The notes below the pieces were generated by a model. That model did no database searches. It had not been told where the DNA came from and saw nothing but the letters and a program-made list of their open reading frames with translations. DNA of 64,000 nucleotides. Origin: Dialister sp. UBA7295 (GTDB lineage Bacteria; Bacillota; Negativicutes; Veillonellales; Dialisteraceae). Positions 44,096-52,284 of this stretch are shown piece after piece. The stretch covers positions 87,506 through 151,505 of the forward strand of contig DKQZ01000032.1 in the NCBI GenBank assembly GCA_002471975.1. The letters are read 5' to 3'. How positions within the stretch are numbered: the first letter of the stretch is position 1; each line of letters opens with the position of its first letter. The translations under genes and the position numbers were made by a program.

Positions 44096-44488
44096 ATGAA
44101 GAAAGAAACGATCAGTACCGGAGATGCATATGATTTCGCTTCCCTCAGGGAGAAAATAAGGAATGCCTGGGGAAAGAAGGAAAAATCCGACAATTCTGAA
44201 GCAGGAAAAAAGAAATTTGCAGAATCATTTGACGAAGTGCAAAAAGATGCTACAATAGCAAACAAGAACAGAAAAATAAAAAATGCTGCCCTGAGGACAG
44301 CCGCATTAAAAGATGGAAGAACTTTAACCGTAAATACTTTTGATGCGCCTGATTTGAGACCTGCTGGAAAAGTTTCCGGTAAAAGCAGATTGAATGAATG
44401 GATTTCCGGCCGTGCTTCCCAATGGGTGCTGTATGAGACTGTATTTGGTCCGCCCAGAAGCAGAAAGCCCTGGAAGCCGGTTCGGTGA
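44096..44488 (+). CDS. Hypothetical basic protein downstream of floA
   Basis: 130 residues, not recognised. It is rich in Lys, Glu and Ala in the first 85 residues, probably helical and soluble, with an aromatic, proline-ended C-terminus (WVLYETVFGPPRSRKPW). No signal peptide or membrane helix. The ATG at 44096 has TGGAGA upstream. It sits 31 bp after floA, so it is likely co-transcribed with nfeD-floA and may act with flotillin, which is inference only. Confidence 0.65.
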   Translation: MKKETISTGDAYDFASLREKIRNAWGKKEKSDNSEAGKKKFAESFDEVQKDATIANKNRKIKNAALRTAALKDGRTLTVNTFDAPDLRPAGKVSGKSRLNEWISGRASQWVLYETVFGPPRSRKPWKPVR

Positions 44489-44521
44489 ACACGATAACCT
44501 TCGAAGGAGGAATTATAGACA

Positions 44522-45007
44522 GTGGATACATATAACGAGGAAACCTACGGTAAAGTGCTTTGGGAGTGCTGCCGGTCAAATACATATATTGTGCTTATGT
44601 CTCTGCTATATGTCATCATGAGTGCCGGTGCTATCATCATAGCCATTACGCATGACCTGAATCATGGCATTATCCTTTATATCGTTGCGCTTGCGGTGAT
44701 TGCTTTCTCATTACTTCGTATTCACAAGCTTCATTGCCCGGTCGCCCTGATTTGTGAGAAGAAGCTTCTTGTAGCAGTTCCCTGGTCTTTCGTCAATTCT
44801 GATTATTATATCTCTCTCCGTTCGTTTTATATGCCTGTGGATTATAAGGAAGTGGCTGGGGTTTCCAGCGGCTGGAACAGGCTGTATATCGGTGCCCGGA
44901 TTACCGGGGGCATTGTGGCACTGCCGGTACAGTTATCGTATGTGTCTCTGGGGGACAAGATTTATTTTCAGGATTGGGTGGAAAGAAAGCAGGAAGAAGC
45001 GGTTTGA
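44522..45007 (+). CDS. Hypothetical membrane protein with two N-terminal helices
   Basis: 161 residues, starting at GTG with AAGGAGG 11 nt upstream. Two membrane helices (about 22-43 and 50-68) are followed by a soluble part with SRG-poor, aromatic sequence (YYISLRSFYMPVDY, YIGARITGGIVALPVQLSY). The layout recalls YcxB-like proteins, but I see no firm family signature. It is the last gene after nfeD-floA and the basic protein, so the four may form one membrane-related unit. Confidence 0.6.
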   Translation: MDTYNEETYGKVLWECCRSNTYIVLMSLLYVIMSAGAIIIAITHDLNHGIILYIVALAVIAFSLLRIHKLHCPVALICEKKLLVAVPWSFVNSDYYISLRSFYMPVDYKEVAGVSSGWNRLYIGARITGGIVALPVQLSYVSLGDKIYFQDWVERKQEEAV

Positions 45008-45035
45008 TTCTGATTAAGTCATTTTGCTGAATAAG

Positions 45036-45064
45036 TTGATTTAACGGACATAGTATGATACGAT
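45036..45064 (+). promoter_or_regulatory. Promoter of the PC4-like gene
   Basis: TTGATT and TACGAT with a 17-bp spacer. Confidence 0.6.
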
Positions 45065-45098
45065 TATGCCATGTTTATTACTCTATGAGGTGATGGAA

Positions 45099-45332
45099 AT
45101 GGCAGCTAAAATTACTTACACCATTCAGGAGGAACTGGGGGATCTCTCGGTTGCTTCCAATGGATGGAAAAAACAACTGACTTATACGAGCTGGAATAAC
45201 CGGGATGAGAAATTTGATCTTCGTTCCTGGAATCCGGATCATACGGCGATGACCAAGGGCTTGACTCTGACTAAGGATGAGATGCTTAAGCTCCGGGAAA
45301 TCCTGAATAATCTCGATTTCGACAAGTATTGA
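45099..45332 (+). CDS. YdbC-family PC4-like single-stranded nucleic acid-binding protein
   Basis: 77 residues. GWKKQLTYTSWNNRDEKFDLRSWNPDH, then GLTLTKDEMLKLREIL, is the PC4/YdbC fold: a curved beta sheet plus a helix that binds single-stranded DNA. The ATG at 45099 follows GAGGTGATGG. It is monocistronic, with its own promoter and terminator. Its role in bacteria is not well defined. Confidence 0.88.
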   Translation: MAAKITYTIQEELGDLSVASNGWKKQLTYTSWNNRDEKFDLRSWNPDHTAMTKGLTLTKDEMLKLREILNNLDFDKY

Positions 45333-45342
45333 TTATAATGTA

Positions 45343-45370
45343 AAAAGGCTCTCCGACAGGAGAGCCTTTT
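45343..45370 (+). terminator. Terminator after the PC4-like gene
   Basis: AAAAGGCTCTCC pairs with GGAGAGCCTTTT over a 4-nt loop. Confidence 0.93.
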
Positions 45371-45475
45371 GGCGTATTTAAGGGGTTTAGGCAATCCATT
45401 TCTTTTTCTGTAGCCGATATTATACAAAAAATACGCCTGTTCTTAGTGCTTCTGGTTTATTATGAAGGAGTCAAA

Positions 45476-46711
45476 ATGTCTTTTTTATTTTCGGGACCTC
45501 ACGGGTTAAGGACGAAGCAGGCATTGACAGTAGGCCTCGTAGGTCTGCTCATTAATTTTCTGCTCGGCTCTTTTAAAATATTTGTGGGCTGGCAGAGCGG
45601 ATTCCTGTCTGTTATCGGTGACGGGTTCAATAATATCACGGATATGGGGTCTGTTACTCTCCTGATGATGACTTTTTATTATGCTGCAAAACCTTCAGAT
45701 AAAGAGCATCCTTTTGGTCATGGCAGACTGGAGTATATCAATTCAACTGTCATGGCTGCAGTGATCCTTTATGTGGGAATTACACTCCTCGTAGAGTCTG
45801 CCCAGAAAATCCTGAATCCTGCTGATACGGCTTTTACGCCTCTTGTTACTTTAGTTCTCGTCATTGGCCTTGTGGCAAAACTTTTTCTGGCCTGGTGGTA
45901 TAAGCGGGCAGGAAAGAGATTGAATTCCGGCTCTTTTGACGCCTACAGTGCAGATTCCCTTTCCGATATGCTTTCTACAACAGGTGTACTTATAGCCACT
46001 CTCGTTGAGTATTTCTTCCAGATCCATATTGATGGTATCATGGGAATCTGCATGTCCCTCTTTATCCTCTGGACAGGGTATGGAATTATGAAAAAAGCCA
46101 TCAATTCCATTCTCGGATCCAGTCCGGATACGGAAGTGTATAAAAGGATAAAAGACTGCATCCTGTCCTGCCCCGGGGTTTATGGAGTTCATGATCTGAT
46201 TGTTCATGATTATGGACCGGAGAATCACTTTGCCACAGCCCATGTGGAGCTGGATAGTGATCTGAATCTTGTGGAAAGTCATGAACTGACAGAGAATGTG
46301 ACGACTATCCTTCGGGAAAAACTGCATGTGCAGGCAACGATTCATGCGGATCCGAAAGCGGTTTCCAATCCCCGGGAGGCCGAATACAGAAGAGATCTGG
46401 AATCTGCCATTTACCGCAGCAGTCTGCCTTTATCCTATCATGATTTCTTTGTGGAGGAACGGAATGGGGAAATTCATGTTTCTTTTGAACTGGCCCTGAA
46501 AGGTCCCTGTAAGCTTAAAGATGAAGACATTTATACAATCATATCAGGAAATCTGAAGAAGATGAATCCTGCCTATACGGTCGAAATCATGGTGGACCGT
46601 AATTTCATCAGCGGCAAAGTATATGGCGCTGATAAAGACGAAGCGCAAAGGATTGCATCTCTCGCAGAAAATCATGAAAAGTACAGGGCGGAAAATGATT
46701 CCGGGGAATGA
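45476..46711 (+). CDS. Cation diffusion facilitator, probable Mn2+ exporter
   Basis: Six-helix CDF transporter of 411 residues. The transport site in helix 2 is Asn52-x3-Asp56 (NNITD), and in helix 5 it is Asp-x3-Asp (DSLSD). The HPFGHGRLEY loop is also present. An N-D/D-D quartet is that of manganese exporters such as MntE, while zinc exporters have His in this set. The C-terminal cytosolic region is longer than usual, about 190 residues with two ferredoxin-like parts. The ATG at 45476 follows GAAGGAG. The metal is an inference from the four residues. Confidence 0.88.
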   Translation: MSFLFSGPHGLRTKQALTVGLVGLLINFLLGSFKIFVGWQSGFLSVIGDGFNNITDMGSVTLLMMTFYYAAKPSDKEHPFGHGRLEYINSTVMAAVILYVGITLLVESAQKILNPADTAFTPLVTLVLVIGLVAKLFLAWWYKRAGKRLNSGSFDAYSADSLSDMLSTTGVLIATLVEYFFQIHIDGIMGICMSLFILWTGYGIMKKAINSILGSSPDTEVYKRIKDCILSCPGVYGVHDLIVHDYGPENHFATAHVELDSDLNLVESHELTENVTTILREKLHVQATIHADPKAVSNPREAEYRRDLESAIYRSSLPLSYHDFFVEERNGEIHVSFELALKGPCKLKDEDIYTIISGNLKKMNPAYTVEIMVDRNFISGKVYGADKDEAQRIASLAENHEKYRAENDSGE

Positions 46712-46781
46712 AAGGATTACCCCCTGATTGATGCCAAATATGATAAAGCCGCGATTTTGTAAAGAAATATGATTTCGTTTG

Positions 46782-46790
46782 TGATAAAAT
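46782..46790 (+). promoter_or_regulatory. Extended -10 promoter of the NlpC/P60 gene
   Basis: TGATAAAAT, about 85 bp before the gene; no good -35. Confidence 0.45.
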
Positions 46791-46874
46791 ATAGACTGAA
46801 TCAGCGCAGGATAATCAGATACTGTGAAAGCGGGTATGGATTTTCCATAACGGAAGCGGTAAGGGAGTGCAGAT

Positions 46875-47618
46875 ATGAAAAAGAAGTTATACATATTGCT
46901 GCTGACAGGCATCCTCGCTCTGGGTACTGCAGATATATCAATGGCGGATTATATGATCGGTTCACAGGGGAGTGAAGTTAAAAGTCTCCAGAAGCGGCTC
47001 AAAGTATATGGCTTTAAAGTAAAAACTGATGGTAAATATAATAAAGCTACCAGCAATGCGGTAAAAAAATTTCAGAAGAGAAAACATCTTGATGCTGACG
47101 GAATTGTCGGGCCTGTTACATATAAAGCACTGATGGGTAAGGCAATGCCGGAGGAAAAGAAAACCGATAAAAATAGAAGAACGGGGAAGATAAATTCCCG
47201 TATGGGTATCAATGATGCCCTTGTGGAATGGCACAAGGCAGGCAAGCTCAGTAATAAAGTTCGTGCCATTATGATGGAGGCACAAAAATATGTAGGGGTT
47301 CCTTATCAGTTTGGCGGAACAACTCCGAGAGGATTTGATTGTTCCGGATTTATCCAGTATGTATTTAACCGAAAGGGAATCCTTCTGCCCCGGGCTGCTG
47401 ATCAGCAGTATCTTTCCGGTAGAAAAGTTTCCGTAAATTCCCTGGAACCGGGAGATCTGGTATTCTTCCAGACATACGATCAGGGTATTTCTCATTCCGG
47501 ACTGTATCTGGGAGACGGATATTTTATCAGTGCGACCAGCAGCCGCGGTGTGGCTGTAGCTACTATGAAGAATGGCTATTGGCATGATCGTTACATCGGT
47601 GCCAATCGTGTCTTATAA
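46875..47618 (+). CDS. Secreted peptidoglycan hydrolase: PG-binding domain plus NlpC/P60
   Basis: 247 residues. A signal peptide (KKKLYILLLTGILAL, cut near SMADY) is followed by a peptidoglycan-binding domain type 1 (GSEVKSLQKRLKVYGF, DGIVGPVTYKAL, about 30-90). Then comes a linker and an NlpC/P60 endopeptidase with catalytic Cys in FDCSGFIQYVF and His in SHSGLYLGDGYF. It likely cuts stem peptides in the periplasmic cell wall. The ATG has GGGAG upstream. A terminator follows. Confidence 0.93.
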   Translation: MKKKLYILLLTGILALGTADISMADYMIGSQGSEVKSLQKRLKVYGFKVKTDGKYNKATSNAVKKFQKRKHLDADGIVGPVTYKALMGKAMPEEKKTDKNRRTGKINSRMGINDALVEWHKAGKLSNKVRAIMMEAQKYVGVPYQFGGTTPRGFDCSGFIQYVFNRKGILLPRAADQQYLSGRKVSVNSLEPGDLVFFQTYDQGISHSGLYLGDGYFISATSSRGVAVATMKNGYWHDRYIGANRVL

Positions 47619-47627
47619 GATGGATCG

Positions 47628-47670
47628 AAAAGGCTGTATTGGAATACTTTATTTCCTGCAGCCTTTTATT
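47628..47670 (+). terminator. Terminator after the NlpC/P60 gene
   Basis: AAAAGGCTG pairs with CAGCCTTTT over a 22-nt loop. Confidence 0.75.
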
Positions 47671-47695
47671 CGTAAATGAACCGGGAAGTGATTGG

Positions 47696-48478
47696 ATGAG
47701 AATAGGAATGCTGCAGATGGATGTGGCGGAAGGGAACAAGGAAAGGAACATCAGGCATGCCTTTGATATGCTGGAAGAAGCGGCCCGTCAGGCCAATGTG
47801 CTGGTTATGCCTGAATTATGGACCATCGGTTATAATTTCAGGGATTTTCAGGAAAGGGTTACTCATGTCAATGATGGTTTGATAAATAGACTTTCCTCCT
47901 TTGCAGAATTTCATCACGTCACCCTGGCGGCAGGAACTCTTCCTGTCGAAAAAAATGGCATAGTAAAAAACATGGGTCTCATATTCGGTCCGGACGGACG
48001 CCTGAAAGCCCATTACAGCAAACGTCATCTTTTTTACGGTTATCTCGAGGCAGAACTCATGGCACCGGGGACTCATCTTATGTGTACTGATATCAATGGG
48101 GTCAGGACGGGTATGGCCGTGTGCTATGAATTTTATTTTCCCAAAATGTGGCGCAGAATGGCCAGGTCGGGAACTACTCTTGTGCTGGCACCGGCTTCCT
48201 GGCCCAAAGTGCATCTGCACCAGTGGGGAATCCTGACCAGGGCAAGGGCTATAGAAAACGGCATGTGCATCTGTGCGGTGAATATGGTGGGAACCTATCA
48301 TGGCGTCCAGCTGGGCGGTCATTCCATGTTTATCGATCCCGTGGGTCAGGTTCAGGTAGAAGGTGACCTGGATGAACATATTTACTATGCCGACTATGAT
48401 GAGATCAAATATAAAGATTTGGGGAGACAGCTGGCGGTAATCCGCCTGGAAAAGGAAATTCGTTCCGAAGGGCAATAG
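47696..48478 (+). CDS. Nitrilase-superfamily amidohydrolase (omega-amidase-like)
   Basis: 260 residues. The catalytic triad is Glu in VMPELWTIGYN, Lys in YSKRHLF and Cys in GMAVCYEFYFP. The C-terminal half has LVLAPASWPK and ARAIENGMCICAVN. This is the carbon-nitrogen hydrolase fold, acting on amides of small acids. The substrate is not evident. The ATG at 47696 has GGGAAG upstream; a frame open from 47639 runs through the terminator and is rejected. Confidence 0.87.
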   Translation: MRIGMLQMDVAEGNKERNIRHAFDMLEEAARQANVLVMPELWTIGYNFRDFQERVTHVNDGLINRLSSFAEFHHVTLAAGTLPVEKNGIVKNMGLIFGPDGRLKAHYSKRHLFYGYLEAELMAPGTHLMCTDINGVRTGMAVCYEFYFPKMWRRMARSGTTLVLAPASWPKVHLHQWGILTRARAIENGMCICAVNMVGTYHGVQLGGHSMFIDPVGQVQVEGDLDEHIYYADYDEIKYKDLGRQLAVIRLEKEIRSEGQ

Positions 48479-48513
48479 AGTTTCCAAATTTTAATGGTTC
48501 CCATGAAATCCAT

Positions 48514-48542
48514 TTGCATGGTTGCCATAAGTCATATATAAT
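48514..48542 (+). promoter_or_regulatory. Promoter of the alaS operon
   Basis: TTGCAT and TATAAT with a 17-bp spacer, 30 bp before alaS. Confidence 0.82.
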
Positions 48543-48572
48543 GAAGAAACAACTACTTTAAGGGGGTATATC

Positions 48573-51182
48573 ATGAAGGGTAACGATATTCGTGAAGCAT
48601 ATCTGTCATTTTTCGAAAATAAAAAAGGCCATCTGAGAATGAAGAGCTTTTCGCTGATTCCGAAAGATGATCCGAGTCTTCTTTTGATTGGCGCAGGCAT
48701 GGCACCGCTGAAGCCTTATTTCACAGGTAAAGTGGAACCGCCGAGACACAGGGTAACCACCAGTCAGAAGTGCATCCGTACTGGTGATATTGAAAACGTA
48801 GGTCATACGGCCCGCCATCATACTTTCTTTGAAATGCTGGGAAATTTCTCCTTTGGCGATTATTTCAAGAAAGAAGCTATTACCTGGGCCTGGGAATTCC
48901 TGACCGAAGTCATTAAGCTTGACCAGTCCCGGCTTTACGTCACCATTTATCCGGACGACCAGGAAGCCCATGATTACTGGCATAAAATGATCGGTCTTCC
49001 CGAAAACCATATATATCCTCTCAGCGATAATTTCTGGGAAATCGGTGAAGGCCCCTGCGGACCGGACTCCGAAATTTTCTATGACCAGGGAGAGGAATTT
49101 GGTACGGATCCGGAAAACCAGATGGGCGGCGATGGTGATCGTTTCCTGGAAATCTGGAACCTTGTATTCAGCCAGTTTGATCGTCAGAAAGATGGTTCTT
49201 ATCTGCCGCTGGCAAAGAAGAATATCGATACCGGCGCCGGCCTTGAACGTATGGCAGCTGTGCTCCAGCATAAAAAGAATAACTTTGAAACCGATCTTTT
49301 CTTCCCAATCATTGAAGAGGCGGCAGCTCTTTCCGGTGTTCCTTATGGACAGAGTGCCCAGGGCGATGTGGCACTCAAGGTTATTTCCGACCATGCCCGT
49401 GCCATTACCAATATGATTGCCGACGGCATCCTTCCGTCCAATGAAGGCCGCGGTTATGTACTTAGAAGAATCCTTCGCCGCGCTGTCCGTTATGGCAAGC
49501 TTCTGGGAATTCAGGATGCTTTCATGGGACAGATGATTGATGTTGTTATCAATATGATGAAACCGGCTTATCCGGAACTTGTCGATAAACAGGCATTCAT
49601 CAAGAGAGTTGCCGGTGTGGAAGAAGAACGTTTCCATGCCACCCTGAATGCAGGAACCGATCTTCTCTCGGAAATGCTGGAAGATGCCAGGAAACATCAG
49701 AATACCGTCCTTACAGGTGACAAGGTATTCAAACTCTATGATACCTATGGTTTCCCCTGGGAACTGACCGATGAAATCGCCAAGGAACAGGGAATGACCA
49801 TTGATGAAAAAGGCTTTGAAGCGGCTATGGCTGAACAGAAGGAAAGAGCCCGGGCTGCCAGGACCAAAGTTTCTGCCAAAGTGGCAACCCCGGATACCAC
49901 AAAACTTGATACTTCCAAACTGACAGTCAAGGATCATGATGGTGAAGTAAAACTTCTTCTCCTGGGCAGGGATGGAAAAGAAATTACTTCTGCTGCTGAT
50001 GGTACGGAAGTAACGGCAGTCCTCTCCAACAATCCTTTCCATGCAGAAGGCGGCGGACAGATTGGCGATATCGGTCTCATTGTCGGTGAAGAAGGTACGA
50101 TTTCCGTAGAAGATACGAAGAAACTGCCTGATGGCATCGTATATGTGATTGGTACGGTGACTGAAGGCATAATCAATGAAGGGGAAACGGTAAAAGTAAC
50201 GGTAGACCGGATCAGGAGAGAAGATCTTGCCAGAAATCATACCGGTACCCATATGCTTCAGGCTGCGCTGAGAAGAGTTCTTGGAGATCAGGTCAACCAG
50301 GCAGGTTCCCTGGTCCTGCCGGATCGTCTTCGCTTTGATTTTACCTGGCCGGAACCGCTCAGTGACAAGCAGCTTTCCGAAGTGGAACAGATTGTTAATG
50401 ATGAAATCATTAAAGCCACCGATGTGGATATCACTGAAATGCCTCTGGAAGAAGCAAAGAAAACCGGTGCTATGGCATTGTTTGGTGAAAAATATGGAGA
50501 TATAGTCCGTGTGGTCACCATTCCGGGCTACAGCAAGGAACTTTGTGGCGGAAGCCATGTCAGAAATACCGGTGAAATCGGTTCTTTCCGCATTATCAGT
50601 GAAGGCGGTATCGGCTCAGGAATTCGCAGAATTGAAGCTGTAACAGGCAAAGCCGCTTATGAATTGATGAAAAAAGATCGGGAAATGCTGAAAGAAGTTT
50701 CCCGTCTGCTGAAAGGCAAGCCCGATCAGATTACGGAAAAGACTGAAAAGCTTTTGGCTGAAGTAAAAGAACTCCAGCATGAGCTTGATAAGCTGAAACA
50801 GCAGCAGACAAAAGACGAACTGGGCGATCTCCTGAAGAATGTACAGGAAAAGAAAGGAATTCCTTTCTTCGGAGCTGTAGTCCATGCAGGAAATATGGAT
50901 GAACTCCGTAAGGCAGCAGATGTAGTGAAAGGAAAACTCAAAGGCGGTGCATTCATTCTTGGTACCGTTTCCGGTGATAAAGTCAACCTTGTCGGCATGG
51001 CTTCTCCCGAAGCGGTCAAGACAGGTGTCCATATGGGCAAAGTCGTATCCAGAGCCGCTAAGATCTGTGGCGGCGGTGGCGGCGGCAAGTCGGCAGTCGC
51101 ACAGGCCGGTGGCCGTGATACTGCCAGATTAAATGACGCAGTTTCGGAAGGCATCAAAGCAATCGCTGAAATGCTTGAATAA
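48573..51182 (+). CDS. alaS: Alanyl-tRNA synthetase
   Basis: Class II synthetase of 869 residues. The aminoacylation core covers about 1-450 (KSFSLIPKDDPSLLLIGAGMAPLKPYF, TSQKCIRTGDIENVG, GEGPCGPDSEIFYD). The editing domain has HTGTHMLQAALRRVLG and the zinc-type CGGSHVRNTGEIG. A C-terminal coiled coil and C-Ala domain end in a Gly-rich GGGGGGKSAVAQAGG. It opens the conserved alaS-ireB-ruvX-DUF1292 cluster. Confidence 0.97.
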   Translation: MKGNDIREAYLSFFENKKGHLRMKSFSLIPKDDPSLLLIGAGMAPLKPYFTGKVEPPRHRVTTSQKCIRTGDIENVGHTARHHTFFEMLGNFSFGDYFKKEAITWAWEFLTEVIKLDQSRLYVTIYPDDQEAHDYWHKMIGLPENHIYPLSDNFWEIGEGPCGPDSEIFYDQGEEFGTDPENQMGGDGDRFLEIWNLVFSQFDRQKDGSYLPLAKKNIDTGAGLERMAAVLQHKKNNFETDLFFPIIEEAAALSGVPYGQSAQGDVALKVISDHARAITNMIADGILPSNEGRGYVLRRILRRAVRYGKLLGIQDAFMGQMIDVVINMMKPAYPELVDKQAFIKRVAGVEEERFHATLNAGTDLLSEMLEDARKHQNTVLTGDKVFKLYDTYGFPWELTDEIAKEQGMTIDEKGFEAAMAEQKERARAARTKVSAKVATPDTTKLDTSKLTVKDHDGEVKLLLLGRDGKEITSAADGTEVTAVLSNNPFHAEGGGQIGDIGLIVGEEGTISVEDTKKLPDGIVYVIGTVTEGIINEGETVKVTVDRIRREDLARNHTGTHMLQAALRRVLGDQVNQAGSLVLPDRLRFDFTWPEPLSDKQLSEVEQIVNDEIIKATDVDITEMPLEEAKKTGAMALFGEKYGDIVRVVTIPGYSKELCGGSHVRNTGEIGSFRIISEGGIGSGIRRIEAVTGKAAYELMKKDREMLKEVSRLLKGKPDQITEKTEKLLAEVKELQHELDKLKQQQTKDELGDLLKNVQEKKGIPFFGAVVHAGNMDELRKAADVVKGKLKGGAFILGTVSGDKVNLVGMASPEAVKTGVHMGKVVSRAAKICGGGGGGKSAVAQAGGRDTARLNDAVSEGIKAIAEMLE

Positions 51183-51194
51183 GGAGGAATATAT

Positions 51195-51461
51195 ATGTCA
51201 GTCTCTGATGAAACGATTTTATTTAACACCAATGCGGATGAAGGGGAAAACACCCAGGCTGCCATGATTCTGCAGGAAGTCTATGGCGCTTTAAAAGAAG
51301 CCGGCCATAATCCGACCGTTCAGCTGGTTGGATATCTTGTTTCAGGAGAGCCGACATATATTACCAGCCGTCATGATGCAAGACGACTTATCTCCGGGAT
51401 CGAGAGAGATGAACTGGTTGAAGAACTGGTACGCTTCTATGTGAAGCATAAGGGACTCTGA
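51195..51461 (+). CDS. ireB: IreB family regulatory phosphoprotein (DUF965/UPF0297)
   Basis: 88 residues. DETILFNTNADEGENTQAAMILQEVYGALKEAGHNP and YLVSGEPTYITSRHDARRLI are the family blocks. In Enterococcus, IreB is phosphorylated by the Ser/Thr kinase IreK on the Thr pair near the N-terminus and influences cephalosporin resistance. Here the corresponding stretch has SVSDETILFNTN. It starts 12 bp after alaS with AAGGAGG and ends one base before ruvX. Confidence 0.95.
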   Translation: MSVSDETILFNTNADEGENTQAAMILQEVYGALKEAGHNPTVQLVGYLVSGEPTYITSRHDARRLISGIERDELVEELVRFYVKHKGL

Positions 51462-51462
51462 T

Positions 51463-51891
51463 ATGCGTATCATGAGTCTGGACGTTGGTTCCCAAACCAT
51501 AGGTGTTGCAGTCAGCGATATTTTCGGCTGGACAGCCCAGGGTGTGGAAACTATCCGTCACACTACGAGGGAAGAAGATTTTAAACGCCTCAGGGAATTG
51601 ACTGACCAGTACAAAGTGGAAGAGTTTGTCATAGGGATGCCTCTCAATATGAACGGCACCAAGGGCGTTCGGGCAGAACGGACAGAGGAATTTGCTGTCG
51701 AACTGGCACAGGCTTTTCCGGATATTCCGTACCATTTCTGGGATGAACGGCTTACTACGGTCATGGCACAGAAAGAGCTGATTGCGGCCGATGTGAGCCG
51801 CAGGAAACGAAAAAAAGTAATCGACAAAATGGCGGCAGTGGTTATTCTTGATGGATATCTGCAGCATTTGTCTTTTAAAAATAGAGGGTAA
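51463..51891 (+). CDS. ruvX: YqgF/RuvX RNase H-fold nuclease (pre-16S rRNA processing)
   Basis: 142 residues. The RNase H-like core starts MSLDVGSQTIGVAVSD, followed by FVIGMPLNMNGTKG and WDERLTTVMAQ, with a final D in DKMAAVVILDGYL. These are the acidic residues of the family. YqgF takes part in 16S rRNA 5' maturation and was once predicted to be a Holliday-junction resolvase. The position after ireB is conserved. Confidence 0.95.
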   Translation: MRIMSLDVGSQTIGVAVSDIFGWTAQGVETIRHTTREEDFKRLRELTDQYKVEEFVIGMPLNMNGTKGVRAERTEEFAVELAQAFPDIPYHFWDERLTTVMAQKELIAADVSRRKRKKVIDKMAAVVILDGYLQHLSFKNRG

Positions 51892-51895
51892 ATTT

Positions 51896-52159
51896 ATGAC
51901 AGACAAGAAAGAAGAACCGGTCTGCGTCGTTATTACCAGTCCTGAAGGTGTAGAAAGCGAATATGCCCAGGACACGGTGATTCCCTTTGCAGGGAAACAG
52001 TTTGCTGTCCTTGTGGAAGTGTTGGATGAAAAAGATGGTGACAAAGAACCGGATATCCTTCTGGCCAGAATCGATATCGGTGAGAATGGGGAACCCGAGT
52101 ATGTTCCTCCGTCCGATGAAGAGTATGATGCCGTAGCCGATATCTACAATGCCATGTGA
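51896..52159 (+). CDS. DUF1292 protein (YrzB, UPF0473 family)
   Basis: 87 residues, strongly acidic, with EEPVCVVITSPEGVESEY, FAGKQFAVLVEV and a PSDEEYDAVADIYNAM end. This is the usual fourth gene of the alaS cluster; its function is unknown. The ATG at 51896 follows AGAGGG 4 bp after ruvX. A frame open from 51848 overlaps ruvX and is not used. Confidence 0.9.
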   Translation: MTDKKEEPVCVVITSPEGVESEYAQDTVIPFAGKQFAVLVEVLDEKDGDKEPDILLARIDIGENGEPEYVPPSDEEYDAVADIYNAM

Positions 52160-52167
52160 CGAATCAG

Positions 52168-52197
52168 AAAGAACTGCAGAATCTGCAGTTCTTTTCC
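52168..52197 (+). terminator. Terminator of the alaS operon
   Basis: AAAGAACTGCAG pairs with CTGCAGTTCTTT over AAT, then TCCTTT. Confidence 0.88.
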
Positions 52198-52245
52198 TTT
52201 GCCCGTTTCCATATAGAACATATTGGCGCCATACTTTTCAAAATA

Positions 52246-52254
52246 TGATAGAAT
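52246..52254 (+). promoter_or_regulatory. Extended -10 promoter of the YhaO/YhaN pair
   Basis: TGATAGAAT, 30 bp before the gene. A possible TTGGCG lies 20 bp upstream, which is longer than ideal. Confidence 0.5.
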
Positions 52255-52284
52255 ATATAGGAAATTGGTTTTTCAGGAGGAGTC

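Noticed and set aside
48606..50558. A 650-codon open frame on the minus strand opposite alaS
   Set aside because: It mirrors alaS codon positions, has no ribosome-binding site or family motif, and alaS is unambiguous.
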